The notes under the pieces: generated by a model | The model's database searches: none | What the model was told of the DNA's origin: nothing | The model's input: only the letters and a program-made list of their open reading frames with translations | Assembly: GCA_033065855.1 (NCBI GenBank) | Contig: JAVXUO010001562.1 | Location: forward strand, 186,001-250,000 | Direction of reading: 5' to 3' | DNA length: 64,000 nucleotides | Source: Escallonia rubra | Lineage: Eukaryota > Streptophyta > Magnoliopsida > Escalloniales > Escalloniaceae | Part shown: positions 22,740 to 33,869 of the stretch, one piece after another | Numbering within the stretch: position 1 is the stretch's first letter | Layout: each line of letters starts with the position of its first letter | Position numbers and translations under genes: made by a program

Positions 22740-23700
22740 AGAGGGAGAGAAGAAGTGAGGAGGCAGCAGGCCCTAATCGGCAGCGCCACTTCCATCTCCG
22801 GCGTCCCCATCGCCAGCCACGCTCCTCACCGGCAAGAAACTCCGCGGTCCTTCACCGAGCGCCATTGCAACGCCTCCAAATCGCCGTGTCGCTGCCACCG
22901 CCGTATGGGACTCATCGCCGGTCTTCACCGCTGCGATGGCCTTGGACCCAACCCCTACCGATCTCGCCTTTGGCCACCGGCGGCGGCGACACCAAAGGGC
23001 CACCGGGGACGACGTCGGAATAGTCAACAGCCCACCCACCCAAGGGCTGCCGTCGCTAAGCCCAATGTCAGCAGATTGCGAAGGCAGCGCCGACGTGCTT
23101 CGTCGTCGATGGGCATTGAACAGCCATGTCCGGCAACCAACTCATCGATGGCCGCTGACGCAGAGAGAGCGAGAGAGAGAGAGAGAGAGAGAGAGTATAG
23201 GTGGGGTGACCGGTAGGTGAATCGGCAGTGGCGATGCCGATTTAATTGATAGTTGGAGATCGCGGCAGGTGGTGCTTTAGGCGATCGCGATTTGGTGGTC
23301 GATGCGTTGTGATGACGTCGCACCGGTGGATGACGGCGACGATGTTGGTGATTCGCCGGTTTGTGAAGATCGCTAAGGTTGGTGCGTGGCTTGTGACGGT
23401 GGGTTAGCAGTGGTGGTCTTGTTGGTATTGGGTGCACCGGCAACAGTTGGTGCCTAGGAGTTCGCACTAGGATGGAGAGGGAGATTAGGGTGGCCGATCC
23501 TTGCGCCGCGTTCTGCTATGAGACTGGCGATAATTGCAGTGAAACCATGGGTTTGTGGTGATGATGGTTGACGGCAACAACACGGCGGCTTGACACGACG
23601 GTAGAGAACGTTTTATGTTATGTTACCTCCAGTGAGTTGGGAGGTGGAACAGTGGTCGAGAGTGTGGCCGATTAGTGGTAATTGGGGATTGGGGGTGCAT
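22740..23700 (+). other. GC-rich block inside the 5' LTR
   Basis: About 1 kb of clearly GC-rich, CpG-rich sequence in an otherwise AT-rich LTR. Open frames of 90-165 codons exist on both strands, with compositions dominated by Arg, Pro, Ala and His. That is what GC-rich DNA gives by chance; no domain is visible. The other LTR has no counterpart block at the matching position. It may be the transcribed leader or captured host sequence. Confidence 0.5.
23162..23195. repeat. GA microsatellite
   Basis: A (GA)n run with one GAGC interruption inside the GC-rich block. Confidence 0.9.
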
Positions 23701-24836
23701 CTAAGGTGGAACTTGGTGGTTGAGGCGGCGTTAGCACTTAATATTATTTTGATTTAATGAGTTAAGATTAAAGAATTTTGGTAGCACTCTGTATAAATTA
23801 TGAAATGGGTTGTTGTGGGTGCCTTTGCTCTTGGTGAATGAATTGGAATGAACGAGATGGTTATTTGGGTGTGGAATCGTAGCAACGATGGTGGTGGGCG
23901 TGCGTGCATGTTTGTATGTGCGTGAATGTGTACTATGTACAAGGTGTATATACAGAGTGTGTCGGTAGGTAACAGGGTACAATAGTTTTGTGTGCGCGCA
24001 CCGGTAGGTGTACGTGTTTCATGTGTTTAGGCAAGTGTGAATATTGTGTAGGCGTGGTTGTGGCTGGACGATAACGCGTAACAGGAGTACATGTGGGACA
24101 CTATTGCATGAGGAGTGCGGTTGTGTATATTATAGCAATATGACATGCTCGATGGGTTAGTGACTTCAAGTTAGTTGAGAGAGGCTCGAAAACAATGATG
24201 AAATGCAGTGAATGGCATGGTGAACTGAGCACGATTTTGGAAGGGTTGTGTAGCGGGCGGTCAGATGCGGCGTCGGAGTCGTTTGAGGAAATAACCAACA
24301 TGAATCATCAATGATGCCTTCGGGTCATAGTAAAGCTGGGAATATGGAGATAAAAAGAATGGCCCTAACCATTCTTTTAGCTAGATGTAGCAGTGAGATT
24401 GTTGCTCCAGAGACTTCGATGCGGGAAGTGCGTAGCGTCAAGTAAGTGACCCTTGATTCAACTAGTATTTTTATATGCAACGTATATGTTTATCTACTGT
24501 TAAAAATATGTTATTTATTAGTATTGACCGTTTTAAGTACGTTTAACTGCTCTGGCATAAATTACCAAAAAGGTTTTAGTGTTTTATTCTCGTCAAAGAA
24601 AAATCGGACCAGCATGTAAATGATGTTTTGCCTAGAAACTGAAATGGAACTCGGATTTGAAATAATCAGTGCAAGTGAGATGTCTTGGTATTTGACATTT
24701 TTGTGAATATTGAAGAGCTTGAAAACTATCAAAATGAGAATGGTTTAGCATCAATTGATGAGTAATTGTATTTACGATGAACCAAAAGATCTTATTGTTG
24801 ATTCGATTGCTGTGCCCCATATCCACGGGGGAAAGT

Positions 24837-24978
24837 GGATTCCGGGTCCTGGTCAACGGGACCATACGTTGACGCACAGTACTGTTGCACCGTGGTTCGC
24901 CCTTGCGTCCACACTTTGTTATCCTGGGTGGAGGAGGGATTTTGGGTCCTAGTCAGTGGGACCATACGCTGACCGCAG
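24837..24978 (+). promoter_or_regulatory. Duplicated stem-loop motif in element 2, 5' LTR
   Basis: Two related copies of about 43 bp start exactly 100 bp apart (24837 and 24937). Copy 1 can pair GTCAACG (24852-24858) with CGTTGAC (24867-24873) around an 8-nt GGACCATA loop. Copy 2 pairs GTCAGTG (24952-24958) with CGCTGAC (24967-24973) around the same loop. Between copies one A-T pair becomes G-C, and one C-G becomes T-G, so pairing survives. Role unknown: RNA fold, packaging, transcription end or enhancer are all possible. Confidence 0.55.
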
Positions 24979-25618
24979 TATACATGTTATGATTAATTGT
25001 GATAGTCCTTGGTGAAAACTCTTTATTGATCCCATTCTAATTCGAGAATCTTTTGTTGCAAGTACATATATATACGTGGATATGTTGAGCATATTTATTT
25101 TGGTAACATTGAAATTTTATTGTGAAAAAAGGAAAACCATGGCATAGTCGAAGCCCCCAAAATTTTATTTTAGGGATATGGCATGTGTATTTACTGGGCC
25201 CCCAGCTCACCCCTTTTTATAAATGTTTTCAGGTGAACACCTAGATGAACCTCAGTACAATGAGAGTAATGAACATGGAGCCGCAAGAGGTGTTCGTTAG
25301 GATGTTGGTTTAAGCCTTGAGAAATTTGTAGAACTGCCAGTTTATTACTTGAATTGTTCGTAGCTGAATCCCAGGAGGTCTCCTCTTAAATAAGTGCTAT
25401 TAGTCTTTATGGAGTAATTTAGTTGAGATAATTTTGGAAAGAGTTGTAAAGGTATCTTTAGAAATTCATGTTATGGTATTGGTTTAATGTATGGTTTTAA
25501 AATTGTGTACATGCTTAAGTAAGGCCTGGCAGAACCCTAATTAGTTGTCTGAATGGGTCTGCGGCCGGTCACGTGCCTAGCACATGGGCTTACCCGTGGG
25601 TTTGGGTCGTGACAGAAA

Positions 25619-25630
25619 TGGTATCAGAGC
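25619..25630 (+). other. Element 2 primer-binding site
   Basis: TGGTATCAGAGC, exact for initiator Met tRNA, lies 4 bp after the LTR end. It fixes the plus orientation and the LTR boundary. Confidence 0.93.
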
Positions 25631-27560
25631 ATTACGGTTTTGGGATATTAGAGTTTAAGTAATGATTTCGCTGGTTAGGTTTTAGAACCCTAAGTGATGA
25701 TCCAATTTTATTGGTGAAGTTTCTTTAAGTTGCTATTGGTGATTATGACTTATGTTTCGAAGGTTATAGATATCATTAGGAAGACTCATTTTCATTGGGC
25801 GAAGCTGGAGAGATATGCTTCTAGTTGCCAAAAGCTAATCAAGGTTGTAGAACAACATTAGCTTAATAGCTAGATAGAGATAATGTAAGACTGTGGTTTC
25901 TGGAAGTTCTTGTAGCTTGTAACCCGGCGCTCTTAGCTCTTAGTTCGTAGCTCTTAGTTGCTACCGTTAGAGCGCTAACTGAATTTTTTTTTGTTATAGT
26001 GAGGTTTATAAGTTCACAAGTTTTTTTGAAACAAGGTTTCATAGAATAGCAGTACTTTGAATTGAAATGCGAGATTGGGACGAGTAAATATTTGTCTGAG
26101 AGCATAGAGCCACTGGGTTGACTTTGCTATGAATGCACACGAGAATTTGGCTTTAGATCTTATATCCTCATTTCACTAAGTACAAGTTATGTGCATATAT
26201 TGGACTATGGCAAAGGTGAATTGAGATTATGAGTAATGATGTTTTCAGCGTGCATTTTGGGTTTTAGCTGTAGCCCAGGGTCCTACATACATTAATTGGC
26301 GTGCATGACTTTATCTGATTTCGAGGAGTGAACTACCATAGGATAAAGGGATGTAATTGAGGACTAGAACTAGTTGCTCACCATCTTTGACGGGATTAAG
26401 TATTTTATTCTTTTAGGGCAAAAAAAAAATAAAAAAATGCAACTTATGTCTATAGAATGGTTATGATTTGAGCCACGAAGTTAAGAGTATCTATTTTTTT
26501 TATGTGAAATATTTGAGGACTTTTGAATGGTGGAAGTGTCTTTTAAAGTTGGCGACTAGAGGAGTATAAACGGCGATCTAATATGTTCGAGCTAAGCGTT
26601 ACAATTTCACATAAAAATTTTAAAGGTTAGATTTTCATAGGCGTAAATTATGGTGCGGTGTTGATAGGTATATGATTCTATAGAGTCATGACTAGGCTAA
26701 TAAGAGTTATAGATATAACTCAATGTGGGATCCTTTAGAGTGAAAGTCATATGAGATAATTGCTCAGTATCTTAGTATACCATACGCTTAAAGTTAAGCT
26801 TGCTACTATTAAGTAGACCGTGCGAAAGAATATATTGTGGTTTATTATCTGAAAAGCGTAGCAGAAGCATGATGATTAAGAATTTAAATATCTGGTTGTG
26901 TTGGAGTGGAGTAAGTATAAGTGATGACCTGGTAAGTTAGAGCTTAGCGTAACGACTTAAATAGGAACTGTGACGTTTAACGTTGTGAGCATAATGAAAT
27001 TCGAGGTCGAATTTCTTTTAACGGGAAGAAGATGTAATATCCTGGTCTCAAATTGGTCTTGTGGTTGATTTTGATGAATACACCTGATGCTCTAGAAATT
27101 TTGATCACTTGGTGATACTTCAAGGTGTAACGATGATTTTCATTGTATAAATGGAGAAATGTAGAGATAACATTTACAACTGACGAATGTTCTAATTTAA
27201 GATTATTAATCTTAGACGTATTTTTGGTTGGTGAATTGAAGTGAGTTTAAAGTTAAGTGTTATGATGGGAGATGAGATCAGACATCATTGAATGCAGAAA
27301 TCTAATAACACAAAGTTTCGAGGTACGGATTATCAGTGGATTAAAGTGTGTTAAATGCATATCACACATTTCATGCTTTAAGGTCTTTGGGTGCATGTAC
27401 TTATCAAGTCGCTTGAAATTATATCCGAGTTTGATTGTGAACATTTAGATGGATTTAGTCGTGTAGTACACTTGAGGTGTTATGCTGATGGTTATCAGAG
27501 ATTAAAATGATTAAGATCAGCTGTACAGGGAACACCAAATTTCGAGGACGAAATTTCTTT
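25631..27560 (+). other. Element 2 interior, non-coding
   Basis: No gag, protease, integrase or RT motif and no frame above 80 codons. At 27004-27033 there is TCGAATTTCTTTTAA, a purine run, then TGTAATATCC, which copies the layout of a polypurine tract followed by an LTR start. The real junction lies about 540 bp further on. Similar internal junctions occur in element 1. Confidence 0.6.
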
Positions 27561-27573
27561 AAGGAGGAGATAA
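27561..27573 (+). other. Element 2 polypurine tract
   Basis: AAGGAGGAGATAA precedes the 3' LTR start TGTAATACCCC and follows TTCGAGGACGAAATTTC, the same layout as in element 1. Confidence 0.75.
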
Positions 27574-28088
27574 TGTAATACCCCAAACCTTGGCTTAACC
27601 GGTTATTATTACTTTAGCAACAATTTCTAAGAGTGATGTTCTTTTGAGTTTTTAGCGACGAATTTGGGGAGCATTATAATGGTGATCTTTACGACAATTT
27701 TAGAATCATAAGAAAAATTTAACGGTAACAGATATTATTGATATTGATTAATGTCGTTGGCAAGGATTAGCGTTAACTGGTATTTTCTATAGAAACCTTT
27801 AGCAACAAATTTAACATCATAAAATATAAGTTGTGATAACAATTATGAACAACACAGATTGAGGTATTAGTAGCAATTAGCGAATTAATAACTTATGACA
27901 TTTTTTTTAGCGACAGGTAGTGTAGCGGGTTAGCGTAACAGTCTTTAATAAATTTGCTAACATATGGTTCATCGTAAGTATTTTATTCTTTGGACCATTT
28001 TTCGTAATAATAAGTTGGGTTAGAAGTTTTAGCGACAAATGGGTTTATAGGGCTTCTTTGCAATTTCTAACTAGGGTTTTCACCCCCT

Positions 28089-28100
28089 TATATAAATATA
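28089..28100 (+). promoter_or_regulatory. Candidate TATA box of the element 2 LTR
   Basis: TATATAAATATA lies about 515 bp into the LTR, followed by a GA-rich, leader-like stretch (28140-28200). The position suits a U3 core promoter. The transcription start was not determined. Confidence 0.45.
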
Positions 28101-29936
28101 TAAGATTGTGGGGGTGAGCAGCCACCCTTCTAGCCGTCAGACTCCATCTTGTTCACGGTAGAGAGAGATAAAGAGAAGAGAAAGAAGAGAGCTTGAAGGG
28201 GGAAATTTTTCGGCAAGCTCTGGCAATCGCATAGGAATTTCGGTAAGCCCTCTTACAGATTTACTTAGCATATTGTAGGCTTATTGTCGAATCGCATATA
28301 TGTGTATCGCCTGAGTTCGAGAAGTTGTGAGGGGTATCGTTTGGCCAGCCATGGTGGCTGCCGTGTTTATGTGAGTGGGGCTGCAAATTTCAGTATATAT
28401 GTATAGGTTCGTGTGTATGCATGTAATCCGTATGTGGGCTTAAAAGAGAAAGAAAAACGTGGGTTTACAGGGGACGAATCGCTGCCATGAGGCAGTTTAA
28501 ACTGTCGGTATTAATATACATATAGGTAATGGGTCTGTGAGAAATGGTGAGTTATAAGTACTGGTATATGCGGATGGGAACAACTATGTAGGTGTCGTAA
28601 ACATTCGAATGTGTGAGTGGGTATAATAGCGGCGTGAAGGGATATGGGTTTGGAACAGAACCGATGATAAGGGCCTGCTTTGCACCTTGTGGGATTGTTG
28701 TCATGGTAGCCATGGTTGCGCAAAGGATGAGTGGAGCTTGGCGCATGGAAATGCCGTGATAGCAGCTGGACGTGGGAAGGTGTTGGAGAAATAAAGAAGA
28801 GGGAACAGCAGTGGGTTTGTGTGTGTTGTGCGCACAGGTGAGAGGTGTGCGTACGCACTGTGTAGGCTGCTATGCAGCTGTGTATGCAAATGTGCGTGTG
28901 TTTGTAAGAGTGTAATAGGTGGGTGTGATTTGTATTGTTGGTGTGTGGGTTTCGGTGGGATTTGGAATATAGTGTTTAGTGCAATGTGTGTATATATATG
29001 AAGTGGTGAATGAAAAAGGAAGAAAGAAAGAGAGACGTACAGTGGGCATGGTGGCTGAATATGGGAATGTAATGTGTGGGTGTTATTGTATGTGGGTATG
29101 TGTTTAAGAAGGCCAGACAGCCGTGAGAGTGTGGGTGTAATGTATACAGTGAGTGTAACAGCAAGTTGATGGTGTTGCTGTGGGTTGGCAAGGATGATGG
29201 GGTATTAAATGGTGAGGCAGTGATGTTAGAGTAAAAAGATAGATGAATGTGCATTATAGTGGGTGAAACGTGTAGTGTGGGTGTGTGAGAGAAAGTAGCC
29301 AAGGCTGCCTTGGAGCAGGTGTAGTGCTGTGTGTTTTTCTGTGTGGTTTAGTGGGGGTCCAAGAGTGCTTGTAATGGGTACCTGTGTGTTTATAATGTGA
29401 GAAGTGGTCTTGAAGCATGAGTTTGACAAGAAGATGCGGCAGTAGCTTGTAAATGGTGATGAAGAGTTAAAGTAATGGTTTATGAGAATTTGGGTGTAAA
29501 GGCAAGCTAATGGGTATTATGACTGAAGTGAGTTCATGTAAGAACAGTACTGAGTAGGCGTGAAGAAGGAGAAGACCGCTTAGAGAGAGGGAAAGTCCTC
29601 GTTTTAAAGTTGGAGTTAAAAGTGTCGCTAAAAAGCTATCTTATTCCAGCAGTCTCTTTTCGAATTTTTAAAACATATCTAGAAAATGTTTTGGGCAAAA
29701 CTCAAAGAAGTAACTTAGGTTTATTTTTCAAGACCTACACACAGTAAAAATGTTAGAATTTTTGGAGCTTGGGAAGCGTGTTAACTAATTTTATGCGTGA
29801 TAGAGACGTTAGTGTATTATAGAATAGTAAACTAAGTTATTAAATTCTGAAACTCCTACAATAATCTTATGTCGCTAAGATAATGTAGTGTCTAAAGTTT
29901 CGAAATATTTTAAGGTCGTTTGCTATGTTAGCGGCG

Positions 29937-29986
29937 TAACGCCCGAACGGATATAGCGTAACGCCCGAACGGATATAGCGTAACGC
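29937..29986. repeat. 22-bp tandem repeat
   Basis: The unit TAACGCCCGAACGGATATAGCG is present twice, followed by a partial third (TAACGC). It is CpG-rich, unlike its surroundings. Confidence 0.85.
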
Positions 29987-30481
29987 TTCATTATTACGAT
30001 AGTTATTAAATTAGTTCCAAGGACCTCTTCTGAATAGATTCAGACAAAGTACAAATAGGTAATTATACGGAAGTCGGGGGATGGTTGGGAAAAGGTTACT
30101 CATCTATAATTAACATAAATACCTAAGCGTGCCCGAGCGTCAATAAATAACATCTGTATGATTTGTTATTTAGGTTTTGATAGTCAAGAGCTAGGGCCGG
30201 CAAGTGAGCAAATATCAGAAACAGATTTTGAGCGAGGTAAGTACCCCTGCCATGTTCCTCTGTATATTTATTTGCAAAACCTATGATATGTATTTATGAT
30301 TTGATCATTTAAAGTTTAAAGTTCTATTCTGCATATGTTTATTTCTAAAGTGTTTTATTTGAAACATAAATTGAAAAGAAATGCCATGGATTGTTGTATG
30401 AGTATTTGAAATATGATCGATTTCTGTGGAACGAAATGATAGTTGACTGTGTTACTGCGCCCCATATCCACGGGGGAAAGT

Positions 30482-30623
30482 GGATTCCGGGTCCTGGTCA
30501 ACGGGACCATACGTTGACGCACAGTACTGTTGCACCGTGGTTCGCCCTTGCGTCCACACTTTGTTATCCTGGGTGGAGGAGGGATTTTGGGTCCTAGTCA
30601 GTGGGACCATACGCTGACCGCAG
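30482..30623 (+). promoter_or_regulatory. Duplicated stem-loop motif in element 2, 3' LTR
   Basis: Identical in sequence and 100-bp spacing to the pair at 24837-24978, as expected from the shared 801-bp segment. See that entry for the pairing. Confidence 0.55.
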
Positions 30624-31259
30624 TATACATGTTATGATTAATTGTGATAGTCCTTGGTGAAAACTCTTTATTGATCCCATTCTAATTCGAGAATCTTTTG
30701 TTGCAAGTACATATATATACGTGGATATGTTGAGCATATTTATTTTGGTAACATTGAAATTTTATTGTGAAAAAAGGAAAACCATGGCATAGTCGAAGCC
30801 CCCAAAATTTTATTTTAGGGATATGGCATGTGTATTTACTGGGCCCCCAGCTCACCCCTTTTTATAAATGTTTTCAGGTGAACACCTAGATGAACCTCAG
30901 TACAATGAGAGTAATGAACATGGAGCCGCAAGAGGTGTTCGTTAGGATGTTGGTTTAAGCCTTGAGAAATTTGTAGAACTGCCAGTTTATTACTTGAATT
31001 GTTCGTAGCTGAATCCCAGGAGGTCTCCTCTTAAATAAGTGCTATTAGTCTTTATGGAGTAATTTAGTTGAGATAATTTTGGAAAGAGTTGTAAAGGTAT
31101 CTTTAGAAATTCATGTTATGGTATTGGTTTAATGTATGGTTTTAAAATTGTGTACATGCTTAAGTAAGGCCTGGCAGAACCCTAATTAGTTGTCTGAATG
31201 GGTCTGCGGCTGGTCACGTGCCTAGCACATGGGCTTACCCGTGGGTTTGGGTCGTGACA

Positions 31260-33855
31260 GTTACTCTAAGGGGTCTATGCCGAAAGAGAACAACATTGCT
31301 TACTTGACTTTAATCCCTAAAGTGGACAATCCCCAAGATATTTCCAAGTTCCGTCCCATTAGCCTCCTCAACGTGTCTTACAAGGCGGTGTCAAAAATTT
31401 TAGTCTCTAGACTTAGGCCTTTTTTGTCTAATATCCTTAGCCCCACTCAGAATAGCTTTATACTTGGCAGACACACCATTGATAACTCTATTATTGCTCA
31501 AGAAATCATTCATACCCTTAAGTACGCTAAAAGTAAGAAAGGTGGCATGATTTTTAAAATTGATCTTGAAAAGGCTTATGATCGATTAGATTGGGCTTTT
31601 ATTGAACTACATGTTTAATTTTCCTGTTAATTGGATAAAACTCATCATGAGTTGCATATGTGGAGCAACTATATCTAAGCTATGGAATGGTAGTCCTTTG
31701 CCCTATATTCCCCTTGGTAGAGTTTAAGGCAAGGCGACCCCCTTTCTCCTTATATTTTTGCTCTTTGCATGGAGAGATTCTCCCATATGATTGACCTTTC
31801 TAATATAACCAAACAGCGCTTGGGCTTAAAAGCTTCATCCAATGGCTCTTTCATTTCTCATCTTTTTATGCGGATGATTTGTTACATTTTTGCAAAGAAA
31901 GTGATCATAACTGTGATATTTTCATGTCTCTTTTAAATAAATTTTGTAGCATGTCGGGGCAAAAGGTTAATCAAAACAAGTCTAGATTGTTCATTTCCCC
32001 CAATGTGCCTCACCATAGAGTCGTGGCCTTGAGTAGTAGATGTGGTATCCCTTTAACCCCTGACATAAGGGTCTATCTTGGTACTCTCATGGTCCACAAG
32101 AAAGTGTGTCTTTATGATAGTGTGATGAAAAGAGTTCAGAGTAAACTTATGGGTTGGAAAACTAAAATTTTATCCCTGGCAGGTCGCGCCACCCTTGTTC
32201 AGGCTGTCACTTCTTCCATCCCGAACCACGTGATGCAAAGTCATATCCTGCCCAAAAAGGTTACTAACATTCTGGACAGACTTAATAGACAATTTCTTTG
32301 GGGCGACTCCGATAAGGCTAAGAAAATCCATCTCGTTGATTGGTCCAATGTGTGTCAATCTAAAAACAAAGGTGGGCTGGGAATTAGAGAGGCGCATGAG
32401 AATAACATTGCCCTAATTTCCAAACTTAGTTGGAAGCTGATAACTAACGATAATTCTTTATGGGTTAAAGTCATTAAAGCTAAATATTCCAAATCTAACA
32501 ATCCGAGACTTTGGCCCCAAAAAAAGCGGTGTTCTAATATTTGGCGTGGCATCCGCACTACCATCCCGTTTATGACCCAAGGAATCAAATGGAGGATTCA
32601 AGAAGGTCTCCTCATTAACTTTTGGAAGGACTGGTGGGTGGGAGAGAAACCCTTGCAAGCTGATCATAGCGGGGATGATCCTGTGACTGTCAGCCAATTC
32701 ATAAATCCCTTGGGGGGATGGAATATTAATGCTCTCAATCAGAATGTCTCTACTCAGGATCTTGAGTTGATTAACAAGGTGCATCTTCCCATTATGGCTA
32801 TTGAGCAAGATGCCCCCTTTTGGGGTATAAAAAATGGCATATTTTCTACTTCCAGTATGTACAAACTCATTAACAATGAAGATCAACACAGCCCCACTGA
32901 AGAGAAGTTCAAGTGGATTTGGAAGCTCAAGACCCCCCAAAAAATCAAAAATTTTCTTTGGACTATAGCCCACAAAAGACTTCCATCAAACGAGCTCCGA
33001 TGCATCCGAAATATAGCTAGAAGCCCGATATGTGATAGATGTAAAAGAGAAATTGAGACCACGGCGCATATTTTAAAAGATTGCTTGAAAGTTAAATTTA
33101 TATGGCAGAAACTTATTCCCAACCGGGATCTCCAGCTGAGTAATAATGATGATATTTTTGTCTGGATCAAGAGAAACATGACTCAATTCCCTTCCAAATA
33201 CTTCTTGGGCCTCCCATGGAAGCACTGTTTCACTGCTTTTCTTTGGCAAAATTGGAAAGAAAGAAATAAAGAGGTTATTGAAGGCCTGCCTTTTGATCCC
33301 TGGAGTGCCTGGAAAAAAGCCCTTGATTTTGCTAAAGAGTTGTCCAAAATCTTCCAATCTCAGGACCTACGACATGTCAAAGCACCTATACTCATTAAGT
33401 GGTCTTGTCCTTGTGCAGGGAATCTGAAAATCAACATGGATGGAAGCGCTAAAGGTAACTCCCAAGGTGGATTTGGCGGACTTATTCGGGATGAGACGGG
33501 ACAATTCATTGGAGGTTACTTTGGCAACATTCCCACAAATGATGCCCTAGAAGTGGAACTTCATGGAATCCTTCAAGCGCTCCAAATCAGCAAGGATAAG
33601 AACCTGCTATGCGTTACAATAGAGACAGATTATCTCACTGCGGAGCAACTGATATCACAAAGACAAGCTAAGAGAAGCTAATCAATGTGCGGACGTTTTA
33701 ACCACCATGGGTGCTAATCAGGATAAGGCTTTTGTGTATTTTGATCATCCCCCGGAGGAACTTGGAATTCTGCTGAAGGCAGATGCTGACGGGGTTTGTT
33801 ATCCCCGTGTTTAGTCTGGTGTATTTTTAATTTTCCGTGTAACCAATTTTTTTTT
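31260..33855 (+). pseudogene. LINE 2 ORF2, remainder of RT, zf-RVT and RNase H
   Basis: After the GTTAC duplication the RT resumes: NIAYLTLIPK, FRPISLLN, FKIDLEKAYDRLDW (first catalytic Asp, about 31560), RQGDPLSPYIF (about 31725) and the catalytic YADD at 31867-31878. A 600-codon frame (31879-33681) then covers the RT thumb, the zf-RVT zinc region (CDRCKREIETTAHILKDC, about 33030-33080) and an RNase H (INMDGSAKGNSQGGFGG, with a conserved Glu in EVELHGIL). A deletion and frameshift near 33665 lead to DKLREANQCADVL and a stop at 33812. Two further breaks lie near 31617 and 31725. Confidence 0.88.
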
Positions 33856-33869
33856 TGATGGGGTAGCAG
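33856..33869. repeat. LINE 2 target-site duplication, 3' copy
   Basis: TGATGGGGTAGCAG directly after the T-rich tail; partner at 18243-18257. Confidence 0.75.

Larger units (their letters stand above)
22312..25614 (+). repeat. Element 2, 5' LTR
   Basis: 3,303 bp, starting TGTGATGCCCCGAACC and ending GGGTCGTGACA. It has a GC-rich block at 22740-23700, a TG-rich block near 23880-24060, the duplicated hairpin motif at 24837-24978 and an 801-bp 3' part (24814-25614) that I find identical to 30459-31259 except one C/T change. Upstream of 24814 the two LTRs are only weakly similar. Confidence 0.85.
22312..31259 (+). mobile_element. LTR retrotransposon without coding capacity, inserted in the LINE 2 RT (element 2)
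   Basis: 8,948 bp between perfect GTTAC target duplications. The left boundary is TG and the right is CA. A perfect TGGTATCAGAGC primer-binding site follows the 5' LTR at 25619. The 3' LTR is preceded by AAGGAGGAGA. The LTRs are unusually long (3,303 and 3,686 bp), and the interior is only about 1.96 kb with no gag or pol motif, as in LARD-type non-autonomous elements. The termini (TGTRATRCCCC) and the non-coding modules resemble element 1, and the LTR core resembles element 3. The two LTRs match almost perfectly over the last 801 bp and poorly elsewhere. Confidence 0.88.
27574..31259 (+). repeat. Element 2, 3' LTR
   Basis: 3,686 bp, starting TGTAATACCCCAAACC. A TATA-like TATATAAATATA lies at 28089-28100, followed by a GA-rich leader, a long TG-rich stretch (about 28800-29300), a 22-bp tandem repeat at 29937, the duplicated hairpin motif at 30482-30623, and the terminal 801 bp shared with the 5' LTR. 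GTTAC follows the end. Confidence 0.85.
18258..33855 (+). mobile_element. LINE 2: near full-length L1-type LINE carrying two nested insertions
   Basis: A plus-strand non-LTR element with ORF1 (DUF4283 plus CCHC zinc knuckle) and ORF2 (endonuclease, RT, zf-RVT, RNase H). It ends in an AATTTTTTTTTT tail just before the 3' target duplication. After subtracting the hAT-like MITE (19352-19955) and LTR element 2 (22312-31259), the LINE is about 6 kb, the normal size for plant L1. Coding frames are long but carry several frameshifts and stops, so it is dead. Both insertions have recognisable target duplications, which gives the relative order: LINE first, then MITE and LTR element. Confidence 0.85.

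Noticed and set aside
22722-23467. Open frames of 90-165 codons on both strands in the GC-rich block
   Set aside because: Composition is that of random GC-rich DNA with Arg/Pro/His excess and a GA microsatellite; overlapping frames exist on both strands and no domain is visible.
24755-24952. 65-codon frame, also present at 30391-30597
   Set aside because: Both copies lie in the shared LTR segment and are explained by that repeat; no domain is seen.
28511-29429. Minus-strand frames of 60-115 codons rich in His and Ser
   Set aside because: They translate the TG-rich part of the element 2 3' LTR in reverse.
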